A stretch of 64,000 bases of DNA from Mycolicibacterium vaccae NBRC 14118 = CIP 105934 (lineage in GTDB: Bacteria; Actinomycetota; Actinomycetes; Mycobacteriales; Mycobacteriaceae): positions 1 to 64,000 of the forward strand of contig NZ_BCRS01000002.1 of the NCBI RefSeq assembly GCF_001552715.1, written 5' to 3'. The position numbers and the translations under genes were made by a program. The first letter of the stretch is position 1. The number at the start of each line of letters is the position of its first letter. The notes under the pieces were generated by a model. It was not told the DNA's origin. It saw nothing but the letters and a program-made list of their open reading frames with translations, and did no database searches. Of this stretch, positions 8,356 to 15,212 are shown one piece after another.

Positions 8356-9267
8356 ATGTTTCGTCATACCGATTACATGCAGTTCGATGTGAAGCCCGAG
8401 AAGCCGGATCCTGTCTACGCGCGCAAACTCCAGGAGTTGCTGGGCGGAGCGTTCGGTGAGATGACGGTCACCATGCAGTATTTGATGCAGGGCTGGAACT
8501 GTCGCATGAAGGGTAAGTACAAAGACCTGATCATGGACGTGGCGACCGAGGAGATGGGCCACGTCGAGATGATCGCCACGATGTGCGCTCGTTTGCTTGA
8601 GGGTGCGCCCGCAACCGATACCACGCAGAACGCGCTGGGCGATCCGGTGATTGCCGCCGTGATGGGCGGAATGGACCCACAGCAGGCCATCATCACCGGT
8701 GGTGCGCCCACGCTGTCGGACAGCCAGGGATCACCCTGGAACGGCAAGTACATCGTCGCGTCCGGCAACCTGCTGGCCGACTTCTACGCCAATGTCGCCG
8801 CCGAGGCGCAGGGGCGGGTGCAGACCGCACGGTTGTGGCACATGACCGATGACCCCGGCGTCAAGGCGATGCTCAAGTTCAATCTGGCTCGGGACACCTA
8901 TCACCAGAACATGTGGCTCGCGGCGATCGAGGAACTGCAGGCCGACGGACTGGAGGGTGTCGTGGCCCCGAACGATCTGTTCGACGAGGAATTCGAAGAG
9001 CACGCCAGCACGCTGTGGCACCTGTCCGACGGCGCCGACGCGGACAAGGGCAGATGGGCCAACGGCCCGCTGCCCGACGGCCGCCACACCGGCCGGTTCC
9101 TGGCTGACCCGCAGCCGCTCGGCGGCCTGCAGTCCGGGCCGCCGCCGGACCCGAAGCTCTACTGCACCTATGACGGGGCCATGGGTGAACCCCGGCCGCC
9201 GGCCTTCGGCACCGAGAAGGGGCTGATGGGCAAGCTCAAGGACGCGGTCGACCCCGACAAGACCTGA
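8356..9267 (+). CDS. Manganese catalase family protein
   Basis: The 303-residue protein is a dimanganese (non-heme) catalase homologue that would break hydrogen peroxide into water and oxygen. The four-helix-bundle ligands are all present: E35 in GAFGEM, E66 and H69 in ATEEMGH, E150 in NVAAEAQGR and H183 in RDTYHQN, nearly the same numbering as the Thermus enzyme. The ATG at 8356 is preferred over the TTG one codon earlier because GGAG stands five bases before it. It leads a set of stress genes on the plus strand with a SigF-like promoter. Confidence 0.9.
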   Translation: MFRHTDYMQFDVKPEKPDPVYARKLQELLGGAFGEMTVTMQYLMQGWNCRMKGKYKDLIMDVATEEMGHVEMIATMCARLLEGAPATDTTQNALGDPVIAAVMGGMDPQQAIITGGAPTLSDSQGSPWNGKYIVASGNLLADFYANVAAEAQGRVQTARLWHMTDDPGVKAMLKFNLARDTYHQNMWLAAIEELQADGLEGVVAPNDLFDEEFEEHASTLWHLSDGADADKGRWANGPLPDGRHTGRFLADPQPLGGLQSGPPPDPKLYCTYDGAMGEPRPPAFGTEKGLMGKLKDAVDPDKT

Positions 9268-9361
9268 CCCGACCTCCGCAGGATGCGGGACGCTGCCTCC
9301 GAACAGGCGGCGCCCCGCCCTGCGGCTTCGTTGACCACACGGCGAGAAAGGCAAGTGTCCC

Positions 9362-10510
9362 ATGAAGGCGATGACCTACCGCGGCCCGTACCGAATTCGG
9401 GTCGAGGACAAGGACATTCCGAAGATAGAACATCCGAACGACGCTGTGGTGCAGGTCAAACGCGCGGCAATCTGCGGGTCGGACCTGCACCTCTACCACG
9501 GCCTGATGCCGGACACCCGGGTCGGCCACACCTTCGGCCGCGAGTTCATCGGGGTCGTGCACCAGGTGGGTTCGTCGGTGGAGAACCTCAGCGTCGGTGA
9601 CCGGGTCATGGTGCCGTTCAACATCTTCTGCGGATCGTGCTACTTCTGTGCCAGGGGTCTGTACTCCAACTGCCACAACGTGAACCCGAACGCCACCGCA
9701 GTCGGTGGTATCTACGGCTACTCCCACACGTGCGGAGGCTACGACGGAGGACAGGCGGAGTTCGTGCGGGTGCCGTTCGCCGACGTCGGTCCCGTGAAGA
9801 TCCCTGACTGGCTCGACGACGACGACGCGGTGATGCTCACCGACGCGCTGCCGACCGGCTACTTCGGTGCGCAGCTCGGCGACATCGTGGAGGGGGACAC
9901 CGTCGTCGTGTTCGGTGCCGGTCCGGTGGGCCTGTTCGCGGCGAAATCGGCTTGGCTCATGGGTGCCGGGCGCGTCATCGTGGTGGACCACCTCGACTTT
10001 CGGCTCGAGAAGGCCGCGGAGTTCGCGCATGCGGAGACGTTCAATTTCACCCACTACGACGACATCGTGGTGGAGATGAAGAAGGCGACCGGATTCCTCG
10101 GTGCCGATGTGGTCATCGACGCCGTCGGTGCCGAGGCCGACGGTAATCTGCTGATGCACGTGACCTCGGCCAAGCTCAAGTTGCAGGGTGGCTCGCCGAC
10201 CGCGCTCAACTGGGCCATCGATTCGGTGCGCAAGGGCGGCACGGTCTCGGTGGTGGGCGCCTACGGTCCGATGTTCAGCGCTGTCAAGTTCGGCGATGCC
10301 ATGAACAAGGGGCTGACCATCAACGCCAACCAGTGTCCGGTGAAACGACAGTGGCCGCGCCTGCTGTCGCATATCCAGCAGGGCTACCTCAACCCCAGTG
10401 ACATTGTCACCCACCATATTCCGCTGGAGCATATCGCCGAGGGCTACCACATGTTCTCCGCCAAGCTGGACAACTGCATCAAACCGATCGTCGTCGTCAA
10501 TCCCGACTGA
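9362..10510 (+). CDS. Zinc-dependent alcohol dehydrogenase (formaldehyde dehydrogenase-like MDR)
   Basis: The 382-residue medium-chain dehydrogenase/reductase has the catalytic zinc site (CGSDLHLYHG, then GREF), a structural zinc loop with CGSCYFCARGLYSNC and the NAD-binding VFGAGPVGLFAAKSAW motif. The length and the insert after the structural zinc loop resemble glutathione-independent formaldehyde dehydrogenases, which oxidise aldehydes or alcohols with NAD. It is about 95 bases after the Mn catalase on the same strand, with GAAAGG before the ATG, and probably shares the stress operon. Confidence 0.8.
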   Translation: MKAMTYRGPYRIRVEDKDIPKIEHPNDAVVQVKRAAICGSDLHLYHGLMPDTRVGHTFGREFIGVVHQVGSSVENLSVGDRVMVPFNIFCGSCYFCARGLYSNCHNVNPNATAVGGIYGYSHTCGGYDGGQAEFVRVPFADVGPVKIPDWLDDDDAVMLTDALPTGYFGAQLGDIVEGDTVVVFGAGPVGLFAAKSAWLMGAGRVIVVDHLDFRLEKAAEFAHAETFNFTHYDDIVVEMKKATGFLGADVVIDAVGAEADGNLLMHVTSAKLKLQGGSPTALNWAIDSVRKGGTVSVVGAYGPMFSAVKFGDAMNKGLTINANQCPVKRQWPRLLSHIQQGYLNPSDIVTHHIPLEHIAEGYHMFSAKLDNCIKPIVVVNPD

Positions 10511-10528
10511 GAGCCGACAGGAGACCTC

Positions 10529-11122
10529 ATGGCCACCCCTGCGAACGCCACCCCTGCCAATAACGTGCCGGTGTACACCGCGGCGCACCCGCCGACACCC
10601 GACAGCGCGTTGCTACGTGCCAGCATCCCCGGGTGGGGTGCCGACCTGGATCCCAAGGACCGACCCCAGGTGCCGAAGCTCCGACATGACCTGGATTCCG
10701 GTGCGCACTGGGGTTTTCCGGACCGTCAGCCGGAGCACGGGCAGCGGGAACGGTCGATCGAGCACCGCTTTCTCACACCGGTTTTCGGGACGGCCCAGCC
10801 GCTCCGGGGTCTGTCCGGCGCGCTCCGGCGGGTGGCCTACCGCTTCAGTGAGGGCCGGGCGGCGCACTGGCTGATCCTGCTGTACGCCGACCGGGTCGAT
10901 GTGCTCGAACACCGCGTGACCGGACTGCTGACGCTCAAGCCCGACAGGATGATCGCCGAGACCGGCCTGCGGGCCGAGCTGACCCGCAACGGCAGGCGGT
11001 CACGACTCGGCCGCGGTCGCACCGACGTCAAGCACATGTGGATGGACCCGGTGATCATCGTCGGGCCGTGGCTGGTGCTCGGCGCCGTCGTCACGCGGCT
11101 GGTGCGCCGGCGCCGCCGCTGA
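10529..11122 (+). CDS. Conserved hypothetical protein with C-terminal membrane segment
   Basis: The 197-residue product is not recognised as any named family. It is hydrophilic and arginine-rich, with repeated Thr/Pro/Ala at the N-terminus (residues 1-30) and one hydrophobic stretch at the very end (about 172-190, VIIVGPWLVLGAVVTRLV) followed by a run of arginines, so it looks tail-anchored with its bulk in the cytoplasm. It begins 18 bases after the dehydrogenase, with AGGAGA before the ATG, so it is almost surely cotranscribed with the catalase and dehydrogenase. Confidence 0.65.
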   Translation: MATPANATPANNVPVYTAAHPPTPDSALLRASIPGWGADLDPKDRPQVPKLRHDLDSGAHWGFPDRQPEHGQRERSIEHRFLTPVFGTAQPLRGLSGALRRVAYRFSEGRAAHWLILLYADRVDVLEHRVTGLLTLKPDRMIAETGLRAELTRNGRRSRLGRGRTDVKHMWMDPVIIVGPWLVLGAVVTRLVRRRRR

Positions 11123-11127
11123 CCGGA

Positions 11128-11259
11128 TCAGTTACCGGTCTCGCCGGGGTCGTCCTCGCCCTCGGCCTGGTCGGGTTGCGCCGTCCCCGAGGTTTTCATC
11201 TCGGGATCGGCGTCGGGATCTTGATCCGTGTCTTCGGGGCCGTTGCCGGATTTCATCAT
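11128..11259 (-). CDS. Small acidic hypothetical protein (43 aa)
   Basis: A 43-residue frame begins with MMKSGNGPEDTDQDPDADPEM and ends EDDPGETGN. It is very acidic and probably disordered. A strong GGAGG five bases before the first ATG and the position between two stress genes support it as real. Upstream on the minus strand there is a GGGTAT hexamer (11287-11282) that could be a SigF -10, but no good -35. It runs against the neighbouring genes, with 5 bases between its stop and the end of the preceding gene. Function unknown. Confidence 0.55.
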   Translation of the reverse strand: MMKSGNGPEDTDQDPDADPEMKTSGTAQPDQAEGEDDPGETGN

Positions 11260-11298
11260 GGTCACCTCCGTGATGTGCCGCATACCCCTGTGGTCCCG

Positions 11299-11323
11299 GT
11301 TTAGTCCCGGTGCCGGTGGCTAT
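11299..11323 (+). promoter_or_regulatory. SigF-like promoter before the DUF5709 gene
   Basis: GTTT at 11299-11302 and GGCTAT at 11318-11323 are 15 bases apart. The -10 differs from GGGTAT at one base. It lies about 40 bases before the GTG start. Confidence 0.4.
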
Positions 11324-11360
11324 GGACTCTGTCGACACCCGGACAGAAGGAGACGAGCGC

Positions 11361-11681
11361 GTGAGCACCGACGACACGGGCGGCACCACGGCCAACGACC
11401 TCGGTGGAGCTGAGGACATGCTCAGCCCCATGGAGGCAACCGACTCTGACGAAGTGCGCAATGCGGACGGCGACGAGGTGGTGGATCCACCCGAAGACTG
11501 GGTCGCGGCCGACAAGTTCGGCATGTCCTCCGAGGAGGAGCGGCAAGGCGAGACGCTCGACCAGCGGCTCGCCGAGGAGGTCCCCGACGTGACCCCTGAT
11601 GACATCGATCCTGTCGCCGTCCCCGGTCAGATCGACGGCACCCCGGAGGACGGCGACTCGCTGTTCCCCATATTGAAGTGA
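11361..11681 (+). CDS. DUF5709 family small acidic protein
   Basis: The 106-residue acidic protein has the DUF5709 layout: an N-terminal acidic region, VDPPEDWVAADKFGMSSEEERQGETLDQRLAEEVPDV in the middle, and a short tail. These are small soluble actinobacterial proteins of unknown function, often near stress genes. The GTG start is chosen because AGAAGGAG lies eight bases upstream; an earlier in-frame ATG lacks such a site and would overlap the promoter. A repeated GTGAAGTGACCGTAGTGA-like stretch follows the stop. Confidence 0.65.
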   Translation: MSTDDTGGTTANDLGGAEDMLSPMEATDSDEVRNADGDEVVDPPEDWVAADKFGMSSEEERQGETLDQRLAEEVPDVTPDDIDPVAVPGQIDGTPEDGDSLFPILK

Positions 11682-11720
11682 CCGTAGTGAAGTGACCGTA
11701 GTGACGTGAAAGGCGCACGA

Positions 11721-12056
11721 ATGACGAAGTCCGCAGACCTGCCCCTGCCCGACTACGACCAGCTGACCATCGGCGATCTGCAGCATCGGATCCGCTCGCT
11801 GACCGAGGCCGAGCTTGAGGCCGTGCTCACCCACGAGGCCGGGCACGCGGCGCGGGTGCCCGTGCTGGAGATACTGGAAGCACGGCTGCGCGAGCTGCAG
11901 GACGGCGCGTCGCCGTCGTCCGGTGATCCACGTCGGGCACCCGGCGTGCAGTCGACCCCCGGTGGCTCACCGGTCAGCGAGGCTACCGCCGCTTCGGCGC
12001 ACGCCCCGTTGCGGCACGGCGTCGCGAACCAGACGCCGAACCGGGGTCTGCCGTGA
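11721..12056 (+). CDS. Conserved actinobacterial small hypothetical protein
   Basis: The 111-residue product has a conserved N-terminal block, LPDYDQLTIGDLQHRIRSLTEAELEAVLTHEAGHAARVPVLEILEARLREL (residues 7-57), predicted as helical, and a variable Ser/Pro/Ala tail. Similar proteins occur widely in mycobacteria near stress and lipid genes, but no function is known. The ATG is preceded by GAAAGG at a rather long distance. It is 39 bases after the DUF5709 gene on the same strand and probably cotranscribed. A small hairpin (TGAGC, TGG, GCTCA) covers the stop codon. Confidence 0.6.
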   Translation: MTKSADLPLPDYDQLTIGDLQHRIRSLTEAELEAVLTHEAGHAARVPVLEILEARLRELQDGASPSSGDPRRAPGVQSTPGGSPVSEATAASAHAPLRHGVANQTPNRGLP

Positions 12057-12072
12057 GCTGGGCTCAGGTGGG

Positions 12073-12561
12073 CTAGCTGTCGTCGGAGGCGCGGCGCTCG
12101 GCCATCGCGGCCAGCCGCCAGGTGGTCTCCCGGTTGCGCGGGAAGACCATGGCCAGCGCCGCCTTCTCCGGGATCCAGCTCAGCGGCGGTGACACCGGCA
12201 CCTCGGCCATCTCGATCACGCACCCGCCGCCCTCGAGGTCCTGCAGCCGGAGCGTGATCCGCGCCTTGCCGAACGGCCGGCCGTTGGCGATCAGCACCAG
12301 TTCGTGCTCCGGAGTGCACGATTCGACGACCGTGCTGTCGTTGATCACCGCCGGCCAGACTCCGATCGAGTGGTGGATCGTGCTGCCGGGCTGCGGCCAC
12401 TTTGGATCGACCGCGCGCATCCGGCTGTTGCCGACAACCCACTGGGAGTAGGTCCAGCCGTCGGCGATGATGTTCCAGACCTGTTGCCGAGAGGCCGATG
12501 TCTCGCGCCGGACTATCGGCGAGTTCGTGATCTCGGAGGGCTCATCGGTATGCGTCGACAC
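12073..12561 (-). CDS. SRPBCC (polyketide cyclase/START-like) protein
   Basis: The 162-residue protein fits the SRPBCC fold: IVRRETSASRQQVWNIIADGWTYSQWVVG at the start, a central beta-sheet, and the long C-terminal helix (RNRETTWRLAAMAERRA). These proteins bind hydrophobic ligands in a deep pocket; neither ligand nor reaction can be read from sequence. It converges with the 11721 gene (16 bases between stops) and has a SigF-like promoter, tying it to the stress island. Confidence 0.8.
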   Translation of the reverse strand: MSTHTDEPSEITNSPIVRRETSASRQQVWNIIADGWTYSQWVVGNSRMRAVDPKWPQPGSTIHHSIGVWPAVINDSTVVESCTPEHELVLIANGRPFGKARITLRLQDLEGGGCVIEMAEVPVSPPLSWIPEKAALAMVFPRNRETTWRLAAMAERRASDDS

Positions 12562-12570
12562 CCGCGTCGG

Positions 12571-12595
12571 CTACCCGCCCGTGCGCTGGACAAAC
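12571..12595 (-). promoter_or_regulatory. SigF-like promoter of the SRPBCC gene
   Basis: Read on the minus strand, GTTT (12595-12592) and GGGTAG (12576-12571) are 15 bases apart. The GTG start follows nine bases after the -10, so the transcript would have almost no leader. Confidence 0.45.
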
Positions 12596-12712
12596 CCCAG
12601 GTGACGAAGTCTTTCCCCGGGCTGACCCGGTCCGGGCCCGCCCGGCTGTCCGACCGGCGTGCTTCGATGGGGGACCGGCCCCAACGTTCCGATGTCCCGG
12701 AGGTGTCTGCGC

Positions 12713-13549
12713 ATGCCGAAACCTGTCGGCCGGCGCGGCAACCCGGTCTGGCTGGCTGATGTACTGCGTGCAGCGGGGTTGGAGGTCGTCGAGTTCCCCG
12801 GCTGGCGTCGGCGCGGTCACGGGGACTTCGCCGACATCCGCGGGGTGATGGTGCATCACACCGGGTCGGATGCCGCCACCGCGGCCTCGATCGCCTACGG
12901 GTTCCCCGAGCTGGCGGGCCCGCTGTCGCAGCTACACATCGCCCGGGACGGCACGGTGACCGTCGTCGCGGCCGGGGTGGCGTGGCACGCCGGGGCCGGT
13001 GACTACCCGTGGCTGCCCGTCAACGCCGGGAACTGGTACACCATCGGCATCGAGTGCGCCAACTCCGGGACCAGCCCGACCGCTCCGCACCGGCGGCACT
13101 GGCCCGACGCCCAGTACTTCGCCATGGTCGGCTGCTGCGCCGCGATCCACCGGCATCTCGGTCAGCCGCCGAGCTGCACGATCGGGCACAAGGAGTACGC
13201 CGGGCGGGCCCAGGGCAAATGGGATCCGGGCGCGATCGACATGGGTGAGCTGCGCCGCGACATCGCCGCCCGGATGGACAGCTCCGACCCGATCGAGAAT
13301 GCCGACTGGGGTCGACCCGGCACGCTGCTGCTCCGCGGATCCCGGGGCCCGCAGGTCGCTGAACTACAGCGCAGGCTCAAGCACGCCTACGCCGCGTATG
13401 CCGGAGGACTGCGCATCGACGGCGTCTACGGAGCCGAGACCGAGGCCGCGGTGCGCGAATTCCAGCGCCGGACAACGGGACTGATCGTTGACGGCATCGT
13501 CGGGCCGGCCACCGCCGCCGCGCTGAGACTGCGCCTGATCCACGCGTGA
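12713..13549 (+). CDS. N-acetylmuramoyl-L-alanine amidase with peptidoglycan-binding domain
   Basis: The 278-residue protein has an amidase_2/PGRP domain (about 8-180) with zinc-site motifs VMVHHTGSD and IGHKEYAGRAQGKWDPG, and a C-terminal PG_binding_1 domain (about 200-275) with GDGVYG-like DGVYGAETEAAVREFQ. It would cut the bond between MurNAc and L-alanine in peptidoglycan. No signal peptide is present, so it resembles phage lysin-type amidases or needs another release route. The ATG is chosen because GGAGG lies nine bases upstream. No other phage genes are near. Confidence 0.85.
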   Translation: MPKPVGRRGNPVWLADVLRAAGLEVVEFPGWRRRGHGDFADIRGVMVHHTGSDAATAASIAYGFPELAGPLSQLHIARDGTVTVVAAGVAWHAGAGDYPWLPVNAGNWYTIGIECANSGTSPTAPHRRHWPDAQYFAMVGCCAAIHRHLGQPPSCTIGHKEYAGRAQGKWDPGAIDMGELRRDIAARMDSSDPIENADWGRPGTLLLRGSRGPQVAELQRRLKHAYAAYAGGLRIDGVYGAETEAAVREFQRRTTGLIVDGIVGPATAAALRLRLIHA

Positions 13550-13573
13550 GAACACCGTGCCCGGCGGGGTGGC

Positions 13574-14563
13574 TTACAGCCGGCCGACCTGCCGCAGGCC
13601 TTCGACGGTGTCGGCGATCGTCTCGGCCGGGTCGCGCTGGGTGATGCCGAGATCGTGCCGGCTGGGCTCGTCATCGGATTCGGGCATCTGGGTGTAGTAC
13701 TGCATCGCGGCCGAATTGATCGGCGTCTCGAACGGCAGGAACGGCCCCACCACGTCGAGCAACCGTCCCGCACTGCGCAGCGCAACGTCGGGGACGGGGT
13801 AGACGATCAGGGTCTGGCCGGCTGCGGCGCCGATCATCGAGGCCAGCGTGTCGACCGGAACCCGTTGTCCGCCTGCCATGTAGCGGCGGGGGCCGCGGCC
13901 CGGCTCGAGCAGAGCCACATGCAGGTCGGCGAGATCGCGGACGTCGATGACGATCCAGGCCGCGCTGCGGCCGGGCACTCCGTGCATCTTCACCGACGCC
14001 TCGACACCTTCGGCGGCCTCACCGAACTGGTCGCCGGCCGGCGGGCCGAGCACCATGCCGGGGTAGGTGATGTTGACCGGCGCGCCGCCGTCCTGCAGTC
14101 CGCGGGCATAGGCTTCCACCGCCGCCTTGGACCGGCCGTAGCCGTCGCTGCCACCGACCACCGGCAGGTCGGCGTGCAGCACCTTGAGGTCCGGGCGGAA
14201 CAGAGCGGTGAAGCTCGATACGTGGACGATCGGGTCGATGCCGGCGTGCACCGCGCCGCCGAGCACGTTGCAGGCGCCTTCGAGATTGGTGTGCAGCATC
14301 TCGTCGGCCCGGCTGGGGTCAGTCGAAACCATTGCCGCGCAGTGGATCACCGCATCGCAGCCGTCCAGAGCGGCCGCGGTGGCGGCGGCGTCGGCGATGT
14401 CGCCGACCACATGGTCGCTGGTGTCGACGCCGATCTTGTCGGCGCTGGTGATCAACCGGTCAGGATTCCTGACCAGGAACCGCACGTCGTGTCCGGCGTC
14501 CTGGGCGGCCTTCGCCGTCCACGCCCCGACGAACCCCGTGCCACCGGTAACCAGAACTTTCAT
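13574..14563 (-). CDS. NAD-dependent epimerase/dehydratase family protein (extended SDR)
   Basis: The 329-residue protein starts with the Rossmann motif VTGGTGFVG and has the active-site YGRSK (YxxxK) near residue 143 with an upstream Ser in HVSSFTA, so it is an extended short-chain dehydrogenase. Relatives act on nucleotide sugars, steroids or flavonoid-type ketones; the substrate is not clear here. GGAGGGG precedes the ATG. It converges with the peptidoglycan amidase and is divergent from the membrane protein at 14681. Confidence 0.8.
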   Translation of the reverse strand: MKVLVTGGTGFVGAWTAKAAQDAGHDVRFLVRNPDRLITSADKIGVDTSDHVVGDIADAAATAAALDGCDAVIHCAAMVSTDPSRADEMLHTNLEGACNVLGGAVHAGIDPIVHVSSFTALFRPDLKVLHADLPVVGGSDGYGRSKAAVEAYARGLQDGGAPVNITYPGMVLGPPAGDQFGEAAEGVEASVKMHGVPGRSAAWIVIDVRDLADLHVALLEPGRGPRRYMAGGQRVPVDTLASMIGAAAGQTLIVYPVPDVALRSAGRLLDVVGPFLPFETPINSAAMQYYTQMPESDDEPSRHDLGITQRDPAETIADTVEGLRQVGRL

Positions 14564-14668
14564 GTGTCCCCTCCGCTCGCCGCCGTGGCCGACGCTACCT
14601 TCCGGCGTTGTCCACAGTACGGACGCGCGTCGGCGTGGCTCAGGGGGTCAGCGTGCCCGGTCGGGCTT

Positions 14669-14674
14669 TACTGT
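14669..14674 (+). promoter_or_regulatory. -10 hexamer of leaderless membrane-protein gene
   Basis: TACTGT is followed by six bases and the ATG at 14681, the leaderless layout TANNNT-N6-ATG. Confidence 0.45.
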
Positions 14675-14680
14675 TATCCC

Positions 14681-15145
14681 ATGGAGGGGCAACCGCAGAT
14701 GCCGACCGGATTCGATCGCCCGCGGGTGGATCCCGGCGCATTGGCGCTGGCAACGGTCGCGGGCGCGGTGGCGTTCATTCTGGGTCCCGGCGAGTGGGAC
14801 CTGCTCGCCGTCGTCGTCGGGGTGATGTTGCTGTGCATCCTGCTGGCACACCACATCGCCGCACCCGCGGCGCGGACGCCGCGCTCACTGCTGCTGCGAG
14901 GGGCGTTCGGCGCCACCACCGGTCTGGCGTTCTGCATCGCGACCGCACCCGCGATCCAGCACTTCGTGGTGACGCCGTATTTCCACAGCGAGACCGACGA
15001 CGGGTTCTCCGACGACGCCTGGCACACGACCGTCGTGCTCGCGGTGATGTGGTTCTTCGTCGCCACGCTGATCACGGTCTGGGAGCCGCGGATCGCCCGC
15101 TGGCTGGACACGCCGCGCCGGCGCAGCGCCACCGACCAGTCGTAG
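14681..15145 (+). CDS. Small multi-pass membrane protein
   Basis: The 154-residue product has four hydrophobic segments (about 20-36, 40-58, 68-88 and 112-132) with short loops and an arginine-rich tail. No named family was recognised. The first ATG fits a leaderless promoter; a second in-frame ATG at 14699 has GGAGG eleven bases upstream and is the alternative start. It lies between two unrelated genes with no obvious operon. Confidence 0.65.
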   Translation: MEGQPQMPTGFDRPRVDPGALALATVAGAVAFILGPGEWDLLAVVVGVMLLCILLAHHIAAPAARTPRSLLLRGAFGATTGLAFCIATAPAIQHFVVTPYFHSETDDGFSDDAWHTTVVLAVMWFFVATLITVWEPRIARWLDTPRRRSATDQS

Positions 15146-15200
15146 TTGACGTCCGTCAAGTAATTCCGAGGATGCGGCCTTCCGGGGCCGGACACTGCTA

Positions 15201-15206
15201 TAGGTT
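15201..15206 (+). promoter_or_regulatory. -10 hexamer of leaderless phosphotransferase gene
   Basis: TAGGTT is followed by exactly six bases and the GTG at 15213. No ribosome site is present, consistent with a leaderless transcript. Confidence 0.5.
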
Positions 15207-15212
15207 GGCCGC

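Noticed and set aside
9236-10588. A 450-codon minus-strand frame opposite the zinc dehydrogenase
   Set aside because: Histidine/arginine/valine-rich shadow with no recognisable motif; the plus strand encodes a complete MDR enzyme.
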